A stretch of 64,000 nucleotides of DNA from Microbispora catharanthi (GTDB lineage Bacteria > Actinomycetota > Actinomycetes > Streptosporangiales > Streptosporangiaceae), in contig NZ_VDMA02000017.1 in NCBI RefSeq assembly GCF_006334915.2, positions 1 through 64,000 on the forward strand. The letters run 5' to 3'. This document shows, in pieces, positions 8,103 through 16,419 of the stretch. The notes beneath the pieces are model-generated. The model saw only the letters and a program-made list of their open reading frames with translations, ran no database searches and had not been told where the DNA came from. The translations under genes and the position numbers were made by a program. The stretch's first letter is position 1, and every line of letters starts with the position of its first letter.

Positions 8103-8285
8103 CTACATTCGTAGATCGACCGGCGGTGGGTCTCCTCGCCGTCGGTGATGGCTGATCAGCGCTCGCGCTTGGTGCTGTCTACGGAAGTTCGACCAGGTCA
8201 GGACGTGCTCGACCAGGCATGCGGCGGGAAGGAAGAGCCGGGCCAGGACCCGGCGGATCTCGGCCAGGGACGGGCGAATGAGACG
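8103..8285 (-). pseudogene. transposase C-terminal fragment (IS701-like)
   Basis: On the minus strand about 60 codons up to the stop at 8103 read PSLAEIRRVLARLFLPAACL, then HVLTWSNFRRQHQARALISH and an HHRRR end. This resembles the C-terminal tail of actinobacterial IS701/IS4-group transposases, which typically end in V-R-R-L-L-A, W-S-x-W-R-R-x-H-Q-A-R and a basic Y-R-R-R tail. The rest of the transposase is absent. The fragment abuts the truncated integrase, so an insertion followed by deletion is plausible. The assignment rests on memory of the family tail. Confidence 0.5.
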
Positions 8286-8390
8286 GGGGCTAGGTTGGCC
8301 GTCCACGGGAGTGTGTAGGGGTGATCTTCCCGTAGTGGTGGGGCGGGAGAGATCCACGGGACAAGAGACGGCCACTTCGTAATCCTTCGA

Positions 8391-9411
8391 TTCGCCCATA
8401 TCAACACGAAGGGGACGAAGTGGCTGTCAATGACATCGGATTGGACGTCGTCTCCTGCGAAAACGGGGCGAGCCCGCGAGGGCATGACGGATGCGCTGAC
8501 GAGCGTCACGCTCGTGCTCACCAAGGAGCATCCCGGCCGTCCTGACGACGAGGTCCTTCGCCGAGCCCTGCGGCACTTCGCGTTCCTGCCGGTGGAACGG
8601 CGACCGGCTCTCACACAGGAGGTCGCGGCGGCCCTGCGCTGGTTGGAAGCGGCCTCGCTTCCCCTGCCGGCATTGGAGGGGGCGAAGCGCGCGCGGACGG
8701 CCCTGCAAGCCTTGGCGCTGCTCCTCGACGGTAAGGCGGCGCCCACTTCGACGTACCGGCGCAAGCGGGCCGTGTTCCATCAACTGCTGACCGCCGTCAC
8801 CCACGTTGGCCGATCGCGCGGTCCGATGATGATGGCGATGTTCGCCGCGATGTACTTCGGCGGCCTGCGCCCGGGTGAGGCCGCCGGCCTCCGTGAGAAG
8901 GACTGCTACCTCCCCGAGAAGGGTTGGGGCCTGCTCACCTTGGCCAGGACCCGGCCGGAGAGCAGCAAGCGCTATACCGACTCGGGGGAGACGCACGACG
9001 AGCGCGGCCTGAAGCACCGGGAGAAGGAGGAGACGCGGCCGGTTCCCATTCCGCCTGAGCTGGTGGCGATCCTGCGCGATCATATCAAGGCACACGGCGT
9101 GACCGAGGACGGTCGGCTGTTCCGGACCGCGAGCGGCAAGGCGTTCTCCGGCTCGACCGTCTCGAAGGTCTGGAAGGAGGCGCGCGGCTATGCGTTCCCT
9201 CCGGAGGTGGTCGCCTCGCCCCTGGCGGCCCGACCGTACGACCTGGGTCACGCGGCTGTGTCGCTTTTGGCTCAACGCGGGGGTCCACGCGCCGGAAGCC
9301 GCGGAGCGGGCCGGACATGGCGTCGACGTGATGCTCAGGGTCTACGCCAAGTGCATCGAGGGGCAACGGGAGATGGCCAACCGCCGCATTCTGGAAGCCC
9401 TCACGGGATGA
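8391..9411 (+). pseudogene. tyrosine recombinase/integrase, inactivated
   Basis: A phage-type integrase of the actinomycete plasmid/phage class. The readable part starts inside the N-terminal region (FAHINTKGTKWLSMTSDW), so the front is missing. The catalytic domain begins with FGGLRPGEAAGL (first catalytic Arg). The second catalytic Arg should sit in DLRH, but the sequence is DLGH (GGT at 9246). Three codons later an extra T in the run at 9265-9268 shifts the frame. The other frame then carries WLNAGV, ERAGHGVDVMLRVYAKC with the catalytic His and the nucleophilic Tyr, and ends at 9411. With two independent lesions plus N-terminal loss it cannot be active. It lies 277 bp from the 3' end of a tRNA, the usual attachment site. 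Confidence 0.85.
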
Positions 9412-9687
9412 GGGCCTCAGTCGCCGTCGAGGTGCAGTTCTGTCGCTGGGTCGGCGGCGCACTGTCGGCCCGGGAGATCTCTCGGGGTCCTTCGGCGTAC
9501 GGGCGCGGAATTGTTGCGCAGGGCACCGAAATCGCGTGGCTCACCTGGGGAAACGGCGCCGCGGGCATTCCGCGTATGTTCCGCGACCGGTGGCATGCGG
9601 CTGCTTCCGGCGGCTGTCGGCTGCATGTCCGGACAAGCGTGATCAACCACGAAACCGCAGGTGAGGCCGCGGATGGCTGGTCGTACG

Positions 9688-9764
9688 TGGTAGGGCGGGT
9701 GGGACTTGAACCCACGACCCACGGATTATGAGTCCGATGCTCTGACCGGCTGAGCTACCGCCCC
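9688..9764 (-). tRNA. tRNA with CAT anticodon (Met or Ile2)
   Basis: The minus strand folds as a 77-nt tRNA with an encoded CCA (9690-9688). The acceptor stem is GGGGCGG with CCGCCCT (one G-U pair), the D-loop region contains AGCTCAGCCGGTCAGAGC, the anticodon loop is CTCATAA, and the T arm is GTGGG-TTCAAGT-CCCAC. The CAT anticodon could be elongator Met or lysidine-modified Ile. The initiator is excluded because position 1 pairs with 72. Its 3' end faces the integrase remnant, consistent with an att site. Confidence 0.93.
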
Positions 9765-10004
9765 GCAATGGTGGAGTCTCTCACAACTTAGCGGGTGAGG
9801 GGATCTGTGCGCGGAGGCGAGCGGCGGCCTTCGGCCGTGGGCGTAATCCCCGCCCGATCACCCCTGCCGTGATCGTCCGTGCTGGGGTACAGCTGCCGTG
9901 GCGAGAGTTGTGGGGCGTATGTCCGGGTATGTGACTGTTGAGACGACATCGCTCCAGAAGGCGGCTCTGCGAAACGTGGCTCCGCAACGAATCGGGGGTG
10001 CCCC

Positions 10005-11021
10005 GTGGGGAGACGACTGGCGGGCGTCTGCGTGCTTCTCCTGATGTCCCTTCCCGCCTGCGGGCAGGGCGGGCGGCAGCCAGGAGCGGAACTCGGAGCG
10101 GTCGGCGACGTGCGGGAGGGCTTCACCGTCGGCCTGCTGCTCCCCGGCGAGGGACCCGACCGGCCTCTGTTCACGCGGGCCCTGGCGTCCCTCTGCCCGC
10201 GCTGCCATGTCCAGTACGCGAACGCCGCGGGCGACCGGGCCAGGCAGGGGCGGCAGATCGGCCGGATGCTGGCCGACGGCGTGCGGGTGCTGGTCCTCGG
10301 CGCGGTGGATCCCGGGACCGTCGCCCCCTGGGTGGCCAGGGCCAAGCTGTCCGGGGCGAAGGTCGTCGCGTACGACCGGCTGGCGAACGGGCCGGTGGAC
10401 GCCTACGTGGCGACGGACCCGGCGCGCGTCGGGCGGGAGCAGGCGCTGGCCCTGCTCGGCGCCATGAAGGTCGCGGGGCCGGTGCTGCTCCTCAACGGCC
10501 CCGCCACGGATCCGTACGCCGCGACGGTGAAGCGGGCCCTGCACGCCGTGCTCGACGGCCGGGTGAAGATCGGCTGGGAACGGGACCTCACGCGGCCCGA
10601 CGAGGCCGTGCGCGAGGTGGCGGCGGCCGTCGCCGCGATCGGCGGGGCCACGAAGGTGGGGGGCGTGTGCTGCGCGAGCGACGCGGTGGCGGAGGCCGTC
10701 GCGGCCGAGATGGCGCGGGCGGGAATGGCCGGGGTGCCGCTGATCGGGCATGGCGGGCGGCCCGCGGCGCTGGGGCGTGTCAGGGACGGCACGCAGACCG
10801 CGACGGTCCGCACCGACGTCGCGGCCCAGGCGTCGGCCGCCGCCAGGCTGGCGGTCGAGGTCGCGGCCGGCAGGACCGTGTACGGCACGGCCGTCGTGTC
10901 CAACGGGACGACGGTTTCGATCCCGGCGGTGCTGCTCCCGCCCGCCCTGATCACGAAGGCGACGGCTAACGAGGCCCCCGCCCCCGGGACCGCCCGCGGA
11001 CAGAACGCACGACCGCACTGA
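10005..11021 (+). CDS. sugar-type periplasmic-binding lipoprotein (XylF-like)
   Basis: A 338-residue exported binding protein. The signal peptide ends in a lipobox (LMSLPAC, Cys19). The mature part is a type I periplasmic-binding fold. The stretch VVAYDRLANGPVDAYVATDP (about 126-145) closely resembles the S/A-Y-D-R-L-I...D-x-Y-V-S-x-D motif of D-xylose-binding XylF, and a C-terminal VRTDVAAQA region matches the second lobe. It should bind a sugar outside the membrane. No permease or ATPase gene is adjacent, so it is an orphan. It may serve a distant transporter or act as a sensor. Confidence 0.8.
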   Translation: MGRRLAGVCVLLLMSLPACGQGGRQPGAELGAVGDVREGFTVGLLLPGEGPDRPLFTRALASLCPRCHVQYANAAGDRARQGRQIGRMLADGVRVLVLGAVDPGTVAPWVARAKLSGAKVVAYDRLANGPVDAYVATDPARVGREQALALLGAMKVAGPVLLLNGPATDPYAATVKRALHAVLDGRVKIGWERDLTRPDEAVREVAAAVAAIGGATKVGGVCCASDAVAEAVAAEMARAGMAGVPLIGHGGRPAALGRVRDGTQTATVRTDVAAQASAAARLAVEVAAGRTVYGTAVVSNGTTVSIPAVLLPPALITKATANEAPAPGTARGQNARPH

Positions 11022-11121
11022 CACATCCAACGCGGCGTGGGCCGTGGGGCGGCAGCAGGACCCCACCCGGCGGATGCCCCGGTGCCGTCGCCCGGCGTCC
11101 GCCGAATCGCCGGAATGAAAA

Positions 11122-11154
11122 GGCCGCGGTAGCGCGGAGAACGCGACCGCGGCC
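11122..11154 (-). terminator. rho-independent terminator of the symporter operon
   Basis: GGCCGCGGT (11122-11130) pairs perfectly with ACCGCGGCC (11146-11154), with further CGCG pairing inside. On the minus strand the hairpin is followed by TTTT (11121-11118), so it ends leftward transcription of the symporter and its small partner. Confidence 0.8.
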
Positions 11155-11167
11155 GGGAACAGCCGGT

Positions 11168-11407
11168 TCACTCCTCTTCGTCGGAGGGGGAGGGGGCGTC
11201 GGACGGGCGCAGGCGCTCCCAGAGCAGGAACGCGCCGCCGACGACGAGCATCGCGATGCCCGTCCACAGGTTGATGCGGATGCCCTCCGCCTTCTGGATC
11301 TCCTGGGCGCTGTCGAACAGCCCGGTGACCATGAGGATCAGTCCGTACACCAGGAACAGGCCACCGATCACGCGGCGGATGTCGAAGAGTCGTTGCGGGG
11401 CGGCCAT
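11168..11407 (-). CDS. small two-helix membrane protein, symporter partner
   Basis: A 79-residue protein with two hydrophobic segments (about 12-31 and 48-62) and an acidic C-terminal tail (SPSDEEE). It starts 9 nt after the stop of the SSS symporter, with a strong AGGAGG ribosome site, so the two are one operon. Small proteins of this kind commonly accompany solute-sodium symporters in actinobacteria. A role as an accessory subunit is inferred from position. Confidence 0.8.
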   Translation of the reverse strand: MAAPQRLFDIRRVIGGLFLVYGLILMVTGLFDSAQEIQKAEGIRINLWTGIAMLVVGGAFLLWERLRPSDAPSPSDEEE

Positions 11408-11416
11408 GCGAACCTC

Positions 11417-13090
11417 CTACAGGAAGGGCAGGTAGAACGCCGCGGCGAGGACCACCGCCCCGGCGCCGAGGATCACGGGGGAGCGATACCAGGCGGCGTC
11501 TCCCGCCAGCGCGTCGTCGGAGACGGACGCGTCGCTCAGGCCGTAGACGAGCCCGCGCAGCTCGCTCTCCGGCTTGGGGGTGGTGGCGAGCGTGACCACG
11601 ACGGAGACGATCGCGTCGACCACGAAGGCGATGCCGGCGCCCCAGAAGCTCGCGTTCAGCTCGGTGCCGAAGTCGAACACGCCCGCCTTGTAGAGGATGT
11701 ACGAGGCGAAGGCGCACACGGTGCCGCTCAGGAGGCCCCAGAAGCCCGCCCAGGCGGTCATCCGGCGCCAGAACAGGCCGATGATGAACGTCGCGAACAG
11801 CGGGGCGTTGAAGAACGAGAACAGCGACTGCAGGTAGTTCATGATGTTGCCGAACCCGGCGGCGATGAACGCCGTGCCGATTCCGGCGACGACGCCGACC
11901 ACGGTGGCGATGCGGCCGAGCCGCACGTACCACTCGTCGGGGTGGTCGCCGTTGATGTGCGCCTTCCAGATGTCCTGGGTGAAGACCGTGTTGAAGCCGC
12001 TGATGTTGGCGGCCATGCCGGCCATGAACGACGCGAGCAGGCCGGTCACCGCGACGCCGAGCACGCCGTTGGGCAGGAACTCGTTCATGAGCAGCGGGAT
12101 CGCCTCGTTGTACGTCGGCCCGCCGTCCTTGCCGAGGTCGCCGAACAGCACGACCGCGACGAGACCGGGGATCACGGTGACGATCGGGATCACGAGCTTC
12201 GGGTAGGCCGCGACGATCGGGGTCAGCCGGGCGGCGTTGGTGTTGCGTGCCGACAGCGCGCGCTGCACCTCGGCGAAGTTCGTGGTCCAGTAGCCGAAGG
12301 ACAGCACGAAGCCGAGGCCGAAGACCAGGCCGATCCAGTTGGCGTTGAGCGGGTTGCCGGTGCCGGCGGTGTGCGCCCAGGTGTGCAGCCCGCCCTCGCC
12401 GAGCACGCTCTGCTTGACCTTCTCGCCGAGGCCGGAGAAGCCGCCTACCCTGGTCAGGCCGATGATCACCACCGGCACGAGCCCGGCGACGATCACGAAG
12501 AACTGCATGACCTCGTTGTAGATCGCCGAGGACAGGCCGCCGAGCGTGATGTATGCCAGCACGATCGCGGCCGACACGAGAATGGACAGCCACAGCGGCC
12601 AGCCGAGCATGGCGTCCATGATCAGCGCCAGCGCGTACAGGTTGATCCCGGCGATGAGGATCTGCGCGACGGCGAAGGTCCCGGCGTTGAGCAGCTGGGT
12701 CGCCCCGTTGAAGCGGCGGCGCATGAAGTCCGGGACGCTGTGCACCTTGGACCGGTAGTAGAACGGCATCATCACGACGCCGAGGAACACCATGGCGGGG
12801 ACCGCGCCGATCCAGTAATAGTGCAGGGTCATCGCGCCGTACTGCGCGCCGTTCGCCGCCATGCCGAGGACCTCGGTGGCGCCGAGGTTGGCGGACATGA
12901 AGGCCAGGCCGGTGATCCAGGCGGGAAGTGCGCGGCCCGAGAGGAAGAAGTCCAGACTCGTCCGTACGGCCCGTTTCGCGGCGAAGCCGATTCCCAGGAC
13001 CACGAGGAAGTACAGCGCGAGGATCGCGTAGTCCAGAACGTTGACGTCGAGCCGCAGATCCTGTGCGGCCAGCAATTGGGCATCAGGCAC
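11417..13090 (-). CDS. solute:sodium symporter (SSS family)
   Basis: A polytopic protein of about 557 residues with 13-14 hydrophobic helices. It starts with the family pattern LDYAILALYFLVVLGIGF, followed by the SSS signature region (FLSGRALPAWITGLAFMSAN, then TEVLGMAANGAQYG). The LSSAIYNEVMQFFVIVAGL segment is typical of the SGLT/inositol branch. It should import a sugar, inositol or similar solute with sodium. The open frame extends far upstream, but protein character begins only after the GTG at 13090, which I chose. The ribosome site is weak. It is followed by the 79-aa membrane protein and a terminator. Confidence 0.88.
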   Translation of the reverse strand: MPDAQLLAAQDLRLDVNVLDYAILALYFLVVLGIGFAAKRAVRTSLDFFLSGRALPAWITGLAFMSANLGATEVLGMAANGAQYGAMTLHYYWIGAVPAMVFLGVVMMPFYYRSKVHSVPDFMRRRFNGATQLLNAGTFAVAQILIAGINLYALALIMDAMLGWPLWLSILVSAAIVLAYITLGGLSSAIYNEVMQFFVIVAGLVPVVIIGLTRVGGFSGLGEKVKQSVLGEGGLHTWAHTAGTGNPLNANWIGLVFGLGFVLSFGYWTTNFAEVQRALSARNTNAARLTPIVAAYPKLVIPIVTVIPGLVAVVLFGDLGKDGGPTYNEAIPLLMNEFLPNGVLGVAVTGLLASFMAGMAANISGFNTVFTQDIWKAHINGDHPDEWYVRLGRIATVVGVVAGIGTAFIAAGFGNIMNYLQSLFSFFNAPLFATFIIGLFWRRMTAWAGFWGLLSGTVCAFASYILYKAGVFDFGTELNASFWGAGIAFVVDAIVSVVVTLATTPKPESELRGLVYGLSDASVSDDALAGDAAWYRSPVILGAGAVVLAAAFYLPFL

Positions 13091-13199
13091 GCAACGCCAG
13101 CTACCCGTACGTCTCGTCCTGTCACAGACCCGACCCCGGTATACCCAATCGTGACAAAATCGCAGGTTAAGGCGTCGCAAAGGCTCCCGTGCAGACGAG

Positions 13200-13230
13200 G
13201 AGGGCCCGGATCGAGTCGATCCGGGCCCTC
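13200..13230 (-). terminator. strong terminator hairpin
   Basis: A perfect 15-bp inverted repeat (13200-13214 and 13216-13230) around a single G. It lies 19 bp after the stop of the Ser/Thr/Pro protein and before the symporter start, so it should end the leftward transcript of the former. There is no T-tract. Confidence 0.75.
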
Positions 13231-13248
13231 CGTCGTTCGGTGCCGGGG

Positions 13249-14040
13249 TCAGCCGGTGACCGGGATGTTGGTCTTCACCGGCGTCGGAGTGGGCGCCGGC
13301 TTGGGCTTGCCCTGCGTCGGCGTGACGTCCTCGTCCCACTCGATCCACACGTCGATCGGCGGGCTGCCCGGCGTCGGCGTCGAGGTGGGTGTCCGCGAGG
13401 GAGTGGGCGTCCGGGTGGGGGTGGGCGTCCGCGAGGGGGTGGGCGACGCGGTGGGGGTCGGCGTCGGAGTCGGGCTGACCGTCGGCGTCTGGGACGTCGT
13501 GGGCGTCCGGGAGGGTGTAGGCGTCTGCGAGGGCGTCACCGTCGGCGTAGGCGTCTGCGAGGGCGTCGCCGTCGGGGTGGGCGTGGGGCTGGGCGTGGAC
13601 TCGCACTCGACCCAGAACACCTTCTGCTTGGGCGCGCCCTTCTTCCCGGCGAAGGTCCAGAACAGCTTGTAGTGCCCGCTCGGCAGGGTCATGTCGACGG
13701 TGCGGCCGTGCCCGCTGTGGTCGAGCACGAGGGTCCCGCTCTTCACCGTGGTCTTGTCGCCGGTGGGGGGCCAGGACTTGATCTCCCAGCTCACCTGCTC
13801 GGCCGCGTCGAAGTTGAACCCGACCAGGTAGAACACGCACACGTGCGGCTCGTCGCGCTGGTCGTCCTCCGGCGTCGTCCACTTGTGGATCTTGACGTCG
13901 CCGTTGTCGCCGGGCGCCGTCCTCTGGACCGCTCCCGCCGAGGCGGTGGTGGAGATGGCGAGCGCCCCGAGCGCCGCCACCGCGAGCATGAGCGCCGCTG
14001 TGAGCCAGCGACGGGCTGAAGAGAGTCTGGGGGCTGTCAC
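13249..14040 (-). CDS. secreted protein with long Ser/Thr/Pro tail
   Basis: About 263 residues. The N-terminus is a signal peptide (basic start, then WLTAALMLAVAALGALA, cleavage near TASAG). Residues about 33-130 form a small compact domain with cysteines (HVCVFYLVGFNFDAAEQVSW and FWVECES), probably an immunoglobulin-like fold. A tail of roughly 80 residues follows, made of TPTPS/SPTPT/SRTPT repeats, then an acidic patch (DVWIEWDEDV). The protein stops exactly after IPVTG. That resembles a sortase motif, but no membrane anchor follows. The GTG at 14040 has GAGG at good distance. Function unknown, probably at the cell surface or in the wall. Confidence 0.8.
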   Translation of the reverse strand: MTAPRLSSARRWLTAALMLAVAALGALAISTTASAGAVQRTAPGDNGDVKIHKWTTPEDDQRDEPHVCVFYLVGFNFDAAEQVSWEIKSWPPTGDKTTVKSGTLVLDHSGHGRTVDMTLPSGHYKLFWTFAGKKGAPKQKVFWVECESTPSPTPTPTATPSQTPTPTVTPSQTPTPSRTPTTSQTPTVSPTPTPTPTASPTPSRTPTPTRTPTPSRTPTSTPTPGSPPIDVWIEWDEDVTPTQGKPKPAPTPTPVKTNIPVTG

Positions 14041-14206
14041 GACCGCACCTCGGGATGTATGAGAGAGCTCGAGCCTCTCTGGGCTCACCTATGTAAAAAT
14101 GTCACACCCGCTGGCCAAGACTCTTAAAACGGTCCAAACCGTTATCCATCGAGGCCAGGCGGTTACGCGTTCGTGTCGTATTGGCCATATATCCCAGGAG
14201 CCGATC

Positions 14207-14986
14207 GTGCCGCTCGATGCCCCCCGCCGACTCATCGGCGCCGCGCTCGTCGCCATGAGCCTCGTCGCCGCGGCCCCCGCCGGCGTCGCCGCGTCGCCCG
14301 TCACCCTCGCCGCCGGCGCGTCGGCCGCGGCGACGGCACTCCCCGCGGCCACCACGTTCACCGAGTTGAGCGGCCTCCCGCAGGACACCGACCTGTACGG
14401 CAAGCTGAGCGGCATCGTGGTCCACCCCGCCCGCACCGTGGCCGTCTACGCCCAGCCCGGCGGAAAGCCCGCGGCCACCCTCCCGGCGAAACAGCTCGGC
14501 AGCCAGACCTGGGTGCCGGTGGTGGAGGCACGCAAGGGCTGGTATCGCGTGCTCCTGCCCAGCAAGCCCAACCACGTGACCGGCTGGATCAAGGACAAGG
14601 GCCTGAAGAAGGCGCGCAGCCGCTACCGCGCCATCGTGACGCTGGGCACCAGGCGTCTGACCGTGATGAACGCGAGCAAGAAGCTCGGCACCTGGACGGT
14701 GGCCATCGGCGGCCCCGAGACGCCCACCCCGGTGGGCAGGACCTTCCTGCTGGCCCTGATGTCGCCGAAGAAGAAGACCTACAGCCCGCTGATCCTGCCG
14801 CTCGGCACGCACTCGGCGACGCTCGACACCTTCGGCGGCGGTCCCGGCACGGTTGCCTTCCACGGATGGCCGGACCGGAAGGTGTTCGGCAAGGCGGTCA
14901 CCCACGGCTGCGTCAGGGTGCCTGCTCGCGCGCTCAAGGTGCTGGCAGGGCTGCCCCTGGGGACTCCGGTTCTGATCGCTCCCTGA
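14207..14986 (+). CDS. L,D-transpeptidase (YkuD domain)
   Basis: A secreted protein of about 259 residues from the GTG at 14207, which has AGGAG at the right distance. A signal peptide (RRLIGAALVAMSLVAAAPAG) leads to an SH3-like segment (VYAQPGGKPAATLPAKQLGS to KGWYRVLLPS), then a YkuD catalytic domain. The motif HGCVRVP near residues 233-239 holds the catalytic Cys235, with the conserved His in VAFHGWPD. It should form 3-3 cross-links in peptidoglycan or attach proteins to it. It converges on and overlaps the 3' end of a two-component kinase gene. Confidence 0.93.
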   Translation: MPLDAPRRLIGAALVAMSLVAAAPAGVAASPVTLAAGASAAATALPAATTFTELSGLPQDTDLYGKLSGIVVHPARTVAVYAQPGGKPAATLPAKQLGSQTWVPVVEARKGWYRVLLPSKPNHVTGWIKDKGLKKARSRYRAIVTLGTRRLTVMNASKKLGTWTVAIGGPETPTPVGRTFLLALMSPKKKTYSPLILPLGTHSATLDTFGGGPGTVAFHGWPDRKVFGKAVTHGCVRVPARALKVLAGLPLGTPVLIAP

Positions 14987-16400
14987 GGAAACGCTCCGGC
15001 GGCGCGGCCGGTACGGCGTCGAGGGGCAACCGGACCTCGACGCAGGTGCCGGTTCCCGCACGGGCGTCGGTGACACGGATGGAGCCGCCGTGGAGGAGCA
15101 CGTGCTGGCGGACGACGGTGAGGCCGAGCCCGGAGCCGGGGCTGCCCCTGCGCCGGTGGAAGCGGACGAAGACGGATTCGCGGTCGGCGGGTGGGATGCC
15201 GGGCCCGGAGTCCCGCACGGCGAGGAGCGCGGCGGCGCCGTCCTCGCACACGCCGACCGAGATCTCGCAGGCGCCCCTGCCGTCCGCGCCGTGGACGGCG
15301 GCGTTGTCGAGCAGGTTGTCGAGGATCCCCCGTATTCCCTCGGCCCACCCCGTCAGCACCAGGCGGCCCGCGACCGAGACGCTGATCGCGGCGTGGGGGT
15401 GGCGCCTCCTGGCGTCCTCGACGGCGTCGTCGACGATCTCCACCAGGTCGATCTCGGTGAAGGCCGCCGGATCGAGCAGTTCGCCGCGCGCGAGCTGCCG
15501 CAGGGCCGTGATGAGCCGCTGCATCCGGCCCTGCTCGGCCCTCAGGTCGGCGACGATCTCGGCCAGTTCCCGGGCGTCCACGTCCGGATGGTCGAGCAGC
15601 CCGAGGTTGGCGCCCATGCTGGTGAGAGGGGTGCGCAGCTCGTGCGCGGCGGTCGCGGCGAAGGCGCGGGCCGTCTCCAGCGCCTCGCCGGTGCGGGCCA
15701 CCGCCGCGTCCCGCCGGTCGAGCGACGTGTTGAGCATGCCGGCGAGTTCGTCGATCTCGCTGACCCCCGACGCGGTGGCCAGCCGTGCGCCGGGCCGGGA
15801 GGGCACGTCGATCACCCTGGCCTGCCGGTGGAGGACCTCGAGCGGCCGTACGGCGAACCGGCCGAGGGCGAGACCCGCCAGGGCGCCGACCACCACCGAG
15901 ACGAGCGCGGTGAGCCCGACCCGTCGGCGCAGCAGGTCGAGTTGCGCGGCGAGACGCGCCTGGGGATCGAAGACCCACAGGCGGGCGCGATTCTCGCGAA
16001 TGCCGAGGTCTTCGGCCACGAACCGCCACGTGCGCCCCCCTTCGGCGAAGTCGGCGGGGCCGGGCGTCCCGGCCGGCGGCAGGGTGTGCGGCACGTCTCC
16101 GATGACGAGGGGTTCGGCCCCGGCGATGTCGAGGTACACACCGCCCGGGCTGTCGGCGCCCGCCGTGGCCTCCGACAGCCGCCGCTGGAGGAAGTCCGGC
16201 GGGATCCGGGGCGTCGCCCGCGCCCGCCAGGCGTACGCCGAGGCCATGGGCGCGAGCGCGCGCAGCCGTACGGTCAGCTGCGTGTCCCTTTCCGCGCGCA
16301 GGTCGCGGGACACCAGGCTGAGCACGAGCAGCCCGGCGAGCAGAACGAGGAGCGGCACGGCGACGGCGAGGCAGATCGCGAACCGGGTGGACAGCCTCAT
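14934..16400 (-). CDS. sensor histidine kinase (OmpR-type partner)
   Basis: 488 residues. Two membrane segments (about 5-31 and 161-184) flank an extracytoplasmic sensor of some 130 residues. A HAMP region follows, then HisKA with the phospho-accepting His253 in AAHELRTPLT. The HATPase domain shows DNLLDNAAVHG (N box), DSGPGIPP (G1) and GSGLGLTVV (G2). It should phosphorylate the response regulator that starts upstream. ATG at 16400 with GGAGG. The gap to the regulator stop is 19 nt, so they form one operon. Its last 53 nt overlap the convergent transpeptidase gene. Confidence 0.93.
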   Translation of the reverse strand: MRLSTRFAICLAVAVPLLVLLAGLLVLSLVSRDLRAERDTQLTVRLRALAPMASAYAWRARATPRIPPDFLQRRLSEATAGADSPGGVYLDIAGAEPLVIGDVPHTLPPAGTPGPADFAEGGRTWRFVAEDLGIRENRARLWVFDPQARLAAQLDLLRRRVGLTALVSVVVGALAGLALGRFAVRPLEVLHRQARVIDVPSRPGARLATASGVSEIDELAGMLNTSLDRRDAAVARTGEALETARAFAATAAHELRTPLTSMGANLGLLDHPDVDARELAEIVADLRAEQGRMQRLITALRQLARGELLDPAAFTEIDLVEIVDDAVEDARRRHPHAAISVSVAGRLVLTGWAEGIRGILDNLLDNAAVHGADGRGACEISVGVCEDGAAALLAVRDSGPGIPPADRESVFVRFHRRRGSPGSGLGLTVVRQHVLLHGGSIRVTDARAGTGTCVEVRLPLDAVPAAPPERFLRERSEPESPGAALPAP

Positions 16401-16419
16401 GGAGCGGCCTCCGGAGCAC

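Noticed and set aside
9688-9764. Initiator tRNA-Met
   Set aside because: Positions 1 and 72 can pair (G-U) and the anticodon stem lacks the three G-C pairs typical of initiators.
11393-13672. Long rightward open frame antisense to the symporter and the Ser/Thr/Pro protein
   Set aside because: It is rich in His, Arg, Gly and Asp as expected for the opposite strand of GC-rich genes, and the leftward frames have clear families.
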